Origin: Epiperipatus broadwayi
Taxonomy: Eukaryota > Onychophora > Udeonychophora > Euonychophora > Peripatidae
DNA: 64,000 bases
Direction of reading: 5' to 3'
Assembly: GCA_028023455.1 (NCBI GenBank)
Contig: JAQFVV010006705.1
Span: 312,001 to 376,000 of the forward strand
Part shown: positions 56,011-64,000 of the stretch, in pieces
How positions within the stretch are numbered: position 1 is the first letter of the stretch
Layout of the letters: each line of letters starts with the position of its first letter
Translations under genes and position numbers: made by a program
The notes under the pieces: generated by a model
Seen by the model: the letters and a program-made list of their open reading frames with translations, nothing else
What the model was told of the DNA's origin: nothing
The model's database searches: none

Positions 56011-58444
56011 ATTATAATAACAAATTTACATAAAATTTTTATTTTTAAATTATTTATTTTAAAGAATAAAATAAATGCATTAAGATCCCTATGTAGCCAA
56101 AATAACTACTACTGTTAATTTAATTCTTTTGTAATTGAGTCTTTTTAACAGACCCTAGTGGCAGTTTGATAAATTTCCAATTTTTTTTTTATTTTTATGA
56201 ATTAATGTTTATTGTGTATTATATTTTTACAAATTTCAAATTGTTTTTTATGAAGACAAATTTACTCATGAAAATCAAACTGCCCATTCATGGCTTAATT
56301 TTAGGATTAGTGTCTGATTTTGGAATGAAAAGTCTTCTGACTGGTTCCGTTTCTGGCATTTCTGACAGCCAAACTTCTTATAAACTCCTAAGCAGTAAAC
56401 ACATTCAGTTAATTATTTATTTGCTGTTAAAATAATATTTCAACTTTGCAAATATAGATAAAAAGTAATAAACTGAAATATGTAATCACAATAATAGCTT
56501 TTTAGTAACATATTTCTGTATCTTTTGTATGCTATTAGATAGATCATGTGATATTTTATGATTATTGATAAAAATGTATTACTAACTTAATAAAATTTGT
56601 TTTAACCCTATTTCTAAAAGTTGAATGAATTATTGTTAAAACACATAATGCAACAAAATTAGTTTTTAAAATTTTTAATTTTGTTTACTTTAAAAAATAA
56701 ATACAACTATGTTGTATATATGGAAAGGCATACCTTTTTTAGCTAATTGTAACTTCCTGCTTTACCTTATTTCCTTATATTTTGACTTGTCATCTTTAAA
56801 ACAAACATTTTTGAATAATGTTTGAGAGTTACATATCCTATCTTCTAAACTTGATATTCATTTTTTTTAATTATACAGTTTCAGAGGCATACAAGTATTT
56901 GTTTGTTTGTTTATTTGTTTTTTCATTTTTATTTTGCAGAATATGTTATTTGTTAAGTTTAAAAAGTATTAACAAATCAATTATAAATTCCATTTAACTT
57001 TTAAAAAAATAAATCTATTATAAATCCAATCACAAGAATTATTTTATGTAATATTATAACATTTAAGTCTAACATGCTCCAAACATTGTCATGGTTTTTT
57101 ACATTTAGCATCATTATTTTTTTCATTATTATTTTTGAAAAATGATTAAAATTTGGGATATTTCATTGGCAGAAGACCATATATTTCCAAACTGTATGGA
57201 ATCTTGTTTTTCCCAAAAGTCTGTAATAATGAGAATGATATGATATTTTACTTTATAATTACTTTCTAATATTCACAAATTAATTATAGCCACTATACAT
57301 AAGGTTTACTGCAGATTAATTCATTAAATTTATTTTAATTACAATTAATTGTCACACTTTGTGTAATGTTTTTTTATTTTTATAATGATAACAACAGAAA
57401 AAAAGAAAGGTAAATATTAAATATGACTATTTCTTGTCAGCCATTTTGTAGGCCCATGAAAATGTATAATTTAAAAAAATGGCTGCCAAACTTGGGAGAC
57501 AGAATAATTAGTAAGTATCAAATATTTTTGCCAAAAAATAAACATTTCACAAATATTTTGCAAAATTAATATTAAGCATATAACCAAGCTATGGAAATTA
57601 AATGTTTCATTTTTCAAATCTAAATAAAAGCATGAATATTCTCAACAGCTCTTATAAGTGCTCTCAAGTCTAAGAACAAAACAAAATCAAATAGTGGGGT
57701 TTCAGCTTCTTTGTATGGTGTTTCTGTATGGAATAATAAATATCCTGAAAATATTTAACACAATGAATCAGTATATATTTTAGTTTCAGTTTTTGACATT
57801 AAATGAGCATAAAACTGACAAATGTACACTAAAGATAGTTAAAGTGACTGAAGCACCACCAGTGCCATGGCAAGCAGTCAAATTAATAAAAAAAAATTAA
57901 TTTATAAACTGTATTTAGTCTTAGTGCAGTTTAACAAACTGTTAAACTTGTAAACTTAAAGCTATATTACTCTGTTTTATTCTTAGTTAAGTGATGTAAA
58001 AATAAAAAATATATAAACTTTTTTAAAAAAATGCTTTTATTCACATAAATAAACAAATAAGTTTTAAAATGTACTAAAAAGTAAAGACTAAGTTTTCTTC
58101 AGCTTTTACAAAAAAAAATGGCTGTCATATTTAAAAATTGTATCAATGACAATTATTCATCAAATCATTTGCAACTATGTTTTTTTTGGCTTTGTCACTG
58201 AAAAGCAGGGATTATTTTAGAATAATCTGACAAATAGATTGGCATTGGTACAATTTCTAAACTTAATTGTGCCATGCTTTTATTTGTGGAAGTTGAAAAA
58301 AAATTATTTTTTTACTTTTTAGTGGATATATGGGAATAAAAGCATTTAAATTTTTTTTATGTATATTTTCTATTTTCTTATTTTGTATAGTTTCAGAAAT
58401 TAGAAATGAAAAAAGTTTAGATAACCACTAGATGGCAGTACCAT
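56011..58444. other. Unannotated AT-rich stretch
   Basis: 2.4 kb without recognisable features, the longest gap in the window. The open frame at 56166-56435 shows no motif. Confidence 0.5.
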
Positions 58445-58447
58445 ACA

Positions 58448-58675
58448 AATATTGGGAAAAGATAAGGGGGATTTAGATATAAAGGTTATAGAGTTGACAA
58501 AGATTATGTTGTGGAAATGGGATAGAGCAGATTATGGGTAAATTTAGAGTGGGGAATGTAAAATAAAGTGGTTAACAGGTTTATCTGGGCATAATTGCTG
58601 AGTTATTCTTGACTTCGTTTAAGGAGAAGCCATAATACATCACATCACATCATCACATCACATCCATATAACATT
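58448..58675 (+). mobile_element. Second LINE family, 3' end fragment
   Basis: GGGAAAAGATAAGGGGGATT, GACAAAGATTATGTTGTGGA, GGTTTATCTGGGCATAATTG, then tail CATCACATCACATCATCACA. Parallel to 1.2-1.4 kb and 19.4-19.65 kb; defines the element's 3' tail. Confidence 0.8.
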
Positions 58676-59530
58676 TAAAAATTAATTGTTTTGCTATATT
58701 TTTTTTTGCTAAAATTGTTTGCAAACTTTTTTAAAAAAAGTGTTTTCATTGGGAATACTTATGTATATAAAGATTCAATTAGATTGGAAATTAGAAAGTG
58801 GATAAAAGTTAAAGATTTCTCAAACAGATAGGCAAAAAAAACATTAAGTTAAATAAAGGTATACTAAAAAAGCAGTTCAGTTTAACTAAATTGAATGATC
58901 AATTGCAGTAATCTGTCATTAGGGTTCTCAAAATCACTTGACTTTTTAAGCAATACTATATATGTATATATTATTAAACATAAAAACAGTTGTCCATGCA
59001 TGACTTACATAAAATTAATACAAATTAAAAATATATCAATATTTTCAGCTGGTGGTCTTTACCAAAATCTTAAAGTAGAAATGAAAAACCTTGAGTTAGC
59101 ATGACTTCTACATTTAAAATCAAAAGCTTAAGCATTTATCTGTCATATAAAAAATATGATGGTGGTTTAAGACAACTGATTCATAATCTCAAAATATTCA
59201 GATCTTTTCCTGATTTATGAATTGTATGAGGCAAGTTGTGATACAAACTGTGCTGTTCCTTCCCTTGTTTATCATAAGATCAGATCAATAATAAAATGAA
59301 CTGTGTTTTCCTTGCAATTGCTGTTACATGTGAAGGTTACAAAAAAGCTTACTCATGAAATGAAGATTATAATGAATGTCATTATAATATTTTTTTACTT
59401 TCTTGCTTACTTCATTCAAATTTCCATGCCAGAATTCTACGACCAAAAGAGAGACTTTATTCTTATAGTAGTATCAATCTTAATTCAGCTCTTCCTGGTT
59501 TGGTTCAGTTATAAAATGACAAATCTTGGT
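58676..59530. other. Unannotated stretch
   Basis: The open frame at 59303-59536 encodes hydrophobic sequence (IMNVIIIFFYFLAYFIQ and FILIVVSILIQLFLVWF) that could form two membrane segments, but it has no recognised homology and may be chance in AT-rich DNA. Confidence 0.35.
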
Positions 59531-59534
59531 CCCT

Positions 59535-61190
59535 AAAGATTATGAATTGCAATCTAGCTCTGTCACTTCTGTGATGCTTGAATTTCTTATGACCCTCTGA
59601 ATATATTCTTTCTGAGTTCCCAGCATGCTTTGATGCAGTGATAAAATAAGAGTCCAAGATCTATGATCATAGCCCACCTCTGCCACTTCTGGTCCTTGGA
59701 CATTTTATGAACTCCTGAATAATAAACCATTCTCTGTTTCCTGTACACTTTGCTGCAGAATGTAGGACTCAAAGTCCATGGATCTCAGCCTAGCTCCGTC
59801 GCTTTCTGATGCCTGAATTTCTTATAAACTCCTGGATAATAAGCCCTTCAAACACAAAATGTTCTTTTTGAGTATCCAGCCTGCTTTGGCACAGTTGTAG
59901 GGTGGCAAATTCTGAAGCTCAAGTCCTGAATCATAGTCAGCTCTGTCACTTCTAGTGCTTCAACATCTTCAAACTCCTGAATAATAAACCATTCAGTTCC
60001 TATATTGTTTCTGTTCCCAGAATGCTTTGCTGCAGTCACATGTGGCAGAATCTGATGCCCAAGGTCCATAGATCACAGACAACTAGTGACACTGCTGATG
60101 CTTGAACTTCTTGTGAACTCCCTAATAATAAATCATCCAATTATTATATTATTCTGAGTTCCCAGCATGCTTTGGTGCAGTGATAGAATGACAGACACTG
60201 GGGTTCAAAATCCATGGACTTCAGCCCAGATCTGTCACTGCTGATGCTTGAATTTTTTATGAATTCCTGAATAATAAACTTCTGAAATTCCAACATGGTT
60301 TGCTGTAGTGGCAGACTCCAGAGCTCAAGGTCCATGGATCGCAGTCCAGCTGTGTCACCTCTGATGCTTGGACTTTTTATGACCCCCTGAATAATAAAGC
60401 ATTCAATTACTATATTTTTTCTGAGTTCCCAGCATGCTTTGCTATAGTGGCAGACTCTGGAGCACAAGGTTCATAGATCACAGCCCACTTCTGTAACTTC
60501 TGATGCTTGAATTTCTTTTGAGTTCCTAAATAATAAATCATTCAATTATTACATTCTTTGTGAGTTCCCAGCATGCTTTGCTGCAGTGGTGGACTCCAGA
60601 ATTCAAAGTCCATGGATCACAGCCTTCTCTGTCACTTCTGATGCTTGAACTTCTTATGAACTCCTGAATAATAATCCATTCAATTACTATGTTGAGTTCC
60701 TAGCATGCTGTGCTTCAGTGGTAGAGTGGCAGACTCTGGAGCTCGAGGTCCATGGATCGCACCATAGATGTCACTTCTCATGCTTAAATTTCATTCCCAG
60801 CATGCTTTGCTGAGTGGTAAAATGGCAGACTCTGGAGCTCAAGGTCGATTTATTGCAGCCCAGCTCTGCCACTTCTTATGAATGAACCCTGAATAATAAA
60901 TCATTCAATTACTATATTCTTTACGAGTTCCCAGCATGCTTTGCTGTAGTGGTAGAGTGGCATACTCCGGAGTTCAAAGTCCATAGATCTCAGACCACTA
61001 GTGTCACTGCTGATGCTTGAACTTCTTATGAACTCCTGGTGAATAAACCATTCAGTTGCCATGTTCTTTCTGAGTTCCCAGCATGCATCATGCCAATGGT
61101 TGAATGGCAAACTCTGGAGCTCAAGGTATGGTAGCCAAACGTAATCATTTCCACTGCCCAAACTTCTTATAAATACCTGAATATTAAACC
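59535..61190 (+). repeat. Tandem satellite, ~12 diverged units of about 130-140 bp
   Basis: Units share GAGTTCCCAGCATGCTTTGC, TGCAGTGGTAGAGTGGCAGA, CTCTGGAGCTCAAGGTCCAT, TCTGTCACTTCTGATGCTTG, AACTTCTTATGAACTCCTGA, ATAATAAACCATTCAATTAC. The CCCAGCATGC landmark recurs near 59619, 59740, 59870, 60010, 60150, 60290, 60430, 60565, 60700, 60795, 60930 and 61080. Unit lengths vary by deletion. GTGGTAGAGTGG and GGTCCATGGATCG resemble A and B boxes. Single units are dispersed at 7.1, 8.7, 10.8, 11.2 and 27.7 kb. Three minus-strand open frames (59848-60069, 60144-60467, 60901-61161) are translations of the repeat. Confidence 0.9.
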
Positions 61191-61524
61191 CATTTGATTT
61201 TGGTTCAGGTACCCATTTTCAGGAAAGATGAAGAATTAATAAAAATAATATATTGAAAATTATGCTTTCTAAAATAATTTCCAGTTATATATATTTTTCT
61301 GAACAAAGACCATGGTGTTTCTTGATCTTTAAAAAGCCAATAAACTCGCTACATTGGTTAATGCATGTTGGTGAGCAGCCCATCCATGTTTGTATACTAT
61401 ATGAATAATCACATAGTAATAACAGCTGCAACAACAAGAACGTATGGAGTGAACATTAGGAATTTGCCCTGCTCGGTTCCTTTAAGGCCTCCAAGAGGAA
61501 TCAAAGGTCTCCTTTCAGTTAACA
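61191..61524. other. Unannotated; small shared segment
   Basis: TTGGTTAATGCATGTTGGTG near 61354 resembles GCTGATGCATGTTGATGAG near 33938, both followed by CAA/CCATGTTTRT. Probably a further dispersed repeat. Confidence 0.4.
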
Positions 61525-61965
61525 ACAAATGTGTTTTACCAGTTCTTACTTATGGATCTGAGACTTGGACATTTAATAGAAGAGCAATACAGAGACTTCA
61601 GACTACTCAAAGAAGTATGGAGAGATGTATGTTGGGAGTAACAAGAAGAGATCGAAAACGCAATGTATGGGTAAGAGAACAAACAAGTGTTACTGACCTC
61701 ATTGAAAAAATTAAAAGATTGGAGTTGGGCTGGACATATTGCTAGAAGAGATGATAATAGATGGGCAATTGAAATTTTAAATTGGATTCCAAGGGATTGT
61801 AAAAGACCCAGAAAGAGGCCACATGTAAGATGGATGGATGAAATAAGAAAGTGTGCAGGGGTGGTGTGGAGAAGAGAAGCTAAAGATCAGAGAAGATGGA
61901 TTGAACTTGGAGAGACCTTCATCCTGCAGTGGATTGATAATGGTTGAAGATGATGATGATATTTT
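61525..61965 (+). pseudogene. RTE-like LINE C-terminal region, least decayed copy
   Basis: From the junction at about 61525: NKCVLPVLTYGSETWTFNRR, RLQTTQRSMERCMLGVTRRD, VWVREQTSVTDLIEKIKRLE in one frame (to 61745), then SWAGHIARRDDNRWAIEILN through FILQWIDNG in another (to 61947). Comparison with 5994-6020 shows a 5-nt deletion at about 61721, which causes the frame change. There are no internal stops in either half, so this is a relatively young 5'-truncated copy. Ends in GATGATGATGAT. The minus-strand frame 61777-62058 is a shadow. Confidence 0.9.
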
Positions 61966-62505
61966 TCTGACGAACAATTTTTGTAATTTCGAAATTATTT
62001 GTAATTTCGAAATTATTTGTTTAAAATATTTAAATATATATATTAAATGTCTAAACACATAAAATAACAGTTTTATTTTAATTGACTTTAGAGCTTCATT
62101 CGTTAATGCATTGGAAATTTTACTTCTCCGGCATTTCTAGAAAATGATTGTCACCACACAATTGTTTAATGTAATATTTTTAATATCCTTTGTTAAATAT
62201 TTATATCAGTCATATTTTGGTATAAACGCAATTCATAAATTTCAACTTTTGAATTATGATATAAACAAATGTATTAACTTAATGTTAAGCAATCGGTAAT
62301 TTTTTTAAAAACTAATACACTAACTGTATGTGCGTAAATATAGTTTATATAATTCTTTTATATTTTTAACTGCTGATATATGTTTTTTAAAATTCATTAA
62401 TCTCCACACATGTATGTGTGTTTAATAAATTTAGCTGGTTTTTTACATCAAAGTGTAAGCATAAATGTAGCAGATTAGTTGAATTATTTTCTGACTAGAA
62501 GGACT
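61966..62505. other. Unannotated AT-rich stretch
   Basis: A short direct repeat TTTGTAATTTCGAAATTAT (twice, near 61979-62016); otherwise nothing. Confidence 0.5.
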
Positions 62506-62507
62506 AT

Positions 62508-62722
62508 GGTCACCATCATCATCATCATCAACCATTATCAATCCACTGCAGGATGAAGGTCTCTCCAAGTTTAATCCATCTTCTCCGATCTTTAGCTTCT
62601 CTTCTCCACATCACCACTGCATACTTTCTTATTTCATCCATCCATCTCACATGTGGTCTCTTTCTGGGTCTTTTACAATTTCTTGGAATCCAGATTAAGA
62701 TTTCAATTGTCCATCTGTATTA
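62508..62722 (-). mobile_element. RTE-like LINE 3' end fragment, minus
   Basis: Starts with CACCATCATCATCATCATCA tail on the plus strand and reads on the minus strand TIEILIWIPRNCKRPRKRPH, VRWMDEIRKYAVVMWRREAK, WIKLGETFILQWIDNG without stops. Short, 5'-truncated, young-looking. Confidence 0.9.
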
Positions 62723-62865
62723 AAATATGTTGAATGATTAGAGAGCTTGTCTATGCATAAAAGCTATAATCAGACATAGATGCTAAAGTCTTAGAATTAT
62801 AAAGAGATCTTTTAAATCTATAAAAGAAGTTATAAAAGTAACATTAACATTTCACATGATCACCA
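62723..62865. other. Unannotated
   Basis: Nothing recognisable. Confidence 0.4.
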
Positions 62866-62867
62866 CT

Positions 62868-63815
62868 TTACATGCTTACACAAGCTGTTAATAACAGGAA
62901 CAAACTTTCAATACAATAGTGCCACTGATTGCAAGTTTTAATAGTCAATGAATACCTGAAGGGTTTGCATCATATGAAATCCCTAATGAGTGCCTACTCA
63001 TCCATTATCTCCAGACCAGTTTCTGACTTCTGGCTTTCATCAGTGAAGAGTCTTGGATTTGACAGCACTGCACCTAAATCTTAATATTCTATGCACACCA
63101 CCATCAGTCACCTTTTACCTATTTTGTTAAGTTTAGATCTAGGAACCAAATATGAAAACATAATTTATGTTTTCAATCCAAGCTCATTTGCATTACATTC
63201 TAAGATATAGCACAGTGCTCTCAAATCCACAGCTCCTCACTGATGAAAGACACAAGCTAGAATCTAGTCTGGGGATATTGAATGAATATGTTTCTAGATA
63301 AGTATTTCATGCACAAGCCTTTCTGCATCCATTGATTATGAAAGCTTGCACTAGGTGGCATTACTGTATGGAGAGTTTGCTACTGTTATTAATGACCTGT
63401 GAAAGCAAATGAAATGGTGATCATGTGATGTTTTAGTGGTTTTATACCTAGCCTAATGGTAGAATAATGGACTGTCATTTTGAAAAATCAGACACCAAAA
63501 TGTATAGATGCTGAATTGGTTTCAGATTGATATGACTATACAAGCAAATGAGCTTCAGTTGAAAATATTATTGTATTTTCATGTCAGGTTCCTAGCTTTA
63601 TAGTCAACTAAATAGGTAAAATGTTACTGCCGGAGAGTCTAGGTGTAGTGCTCTCAAATCCAAGGCTTATCACTTGATGAAAGCCACAAACTAGAAACTA
63701 GTCTTTATTGGATGAGCAGGTGCTAAATAGGGGATTTTATGCACAAACCTTCCTGCATCCATTAATTGTGGAGATTTGCTCTTGGTGGCACTACTGCATG
63801 AAGAGTTTGCTATTG
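62868..63815. mobile_element. Family D: inverted pair plus tandem unit
   Basis: 62868-63200 is a minus-oriented unit, 63215-63385 a plus arm with CTGATGA at 63240-63246, and 63386-63815 a further plus unit whose core starts at 63673. The plus cores lie about 433 bp apart. The first has GAATC in place of GAAAC; the second has an extra T (CTTGATGA) but keeps GAAAC, ACTAGT and GTC. Landmarks as at 48.4-49.1 kb. Confidence 0.8.
63007..63050 (-). ncRNA. Candidate hammerhead ribozyme, family D, intact core, weak stem II
   Basis: Minus strand: CTCTTCA (63050-63044), CTGATGA (63043-63037), AAGCCAGAAGTCA, GAAAC (63023-63019), then GGTC with the GTC triplet at 63016-63014, then TGGAGA pairing with TCTTCA over six positions (one G-U). 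Core bases and cleavage triplet are intact; stem II has lost most of its pairing. Confidence 0.5.
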
Positions 63816-64000
63816 TTATTAACATTAATAATTGGTAGAGAGCAATACTTTTTATAATATACTAGACTGTGCCAGGTGCAAGGCATACACTTCACTGGTT
63901 GGAACATGGTAGAGTGGCACAAGTATGCAGAGGATATATTATCACTATTTTTTTATAATTTTACACTCAGGAAGTGCAAACCCATGGAATATGCCTGAGT
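63816..64000. other. Unannotated end of window
   Basis: GTGCAAGGCATACACTTCAC and ATGGTAGAGTGGCACAAG are not recognised; the latter has a weak tRNA/A-box look. Confidence 0.3.

Noticed and set aside
59303-59536. Possible small host membrane protein
   Set aside because: No homology recognised, no splice or start context that can be judged, and hydrophobic frames arise readily in T-rich DNA.
59848-61161. Three minus-strand open frames with repeated CWELRK-type peptides, possibly a repeat protein
   Set aside because: They are read-through of the tandem satellite, whose units vary in length in ways not multiple of three, so no frame is maintained across it.
59535-61190. Regularly spaced repeats, considered as a CRISPR-like array
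   Set aside because: Units are contiguous and diverged over their whole length, with no short conserved repeat and unique spacers, and the sequence is clearly eukaryotic.

Overview
This is an AT-rich eukaryotic (animal) intergenic or intronic region with no recognisable host gene. Almost everything that can be identified is a decayed mobile element. There are two LINE families (an RTE-like one with a GAT/ATC-repeat tail and a second one with a Cys-rich C-terminus), Penelope-like element (PLE) fragments including GIY-YIG-type endonuclease ends, one broken hAT transposase of the ZMYM1/DUF4371 type, tRNA-derived SINE-like units, a tandem satellite and several microsatellites. The combination fits an invertebrate genome; the species cannot be told from the sequence. 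Every long open frame that is recognisable is a transposon fragment or the antisense shadow of one.

Layout: 0.2-1.7 kb is an inverted-repeat element holding a PLE fragment, a second-LINE 3' end and a 107-bp triplication. 4-7 kb holds RTE-like LINE pieces and repeat family G. 7.7-8.3 kb is the second LINE (minus). 9-11.5 kb holds family C and F foldbacks. 12.8-13.7 kb is a duplicated block split by a LINE. 15.8-16.9 kb is a large head-to-head PLE foldback (family A). 18.7-19.7 kb is the second LINE (plus). 20.4-25.1 kb holds several foldbacks, a SINE and a GIY-YIG fragment. 26.7-33.4 kb is RTE-like LINE debris (3' end, reverse transcriptase, endonuclease). 33.7-34.8 kb is families A and C. 34.8-37.9 kb is the hAT relic. 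42-45 kb holds families C, J and A. 47.4-53.2 kb holds families F and D plus tRNA-Gly-derived SINEs. 55-56 kb is a family E tandem pair. 59.5-61.2 kb is a satellite. 61.5-63.8 kb is LINE ends and family D.

The most notable signal is RNA-based. Many unrelated foldback or tandem repeat families in the window carry the same arrangement: CTGAnGA, a short hairpin, then GAAAC or GAAAT. In families C and D, and less completely in A and E, the flanks also supply a short self-complementary stem III, a UH cleavage position and a stem I, so these read as type I hammerhead ribozymes. Family D and family E units occur in tandem about 420-450 bp apart with one hammerhead per unit, the architecture expected of retrozymes or PLE pseudo-LTRs. 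Two family D insertions have 12-13 bp target-site duplications, so this family has moved. Type I hammerheads in PLEs and retrozymes are established; the number of distinct families here and their head-to-head pairing are what deserve a second look. All repeat identities and pairings were judged by eye.
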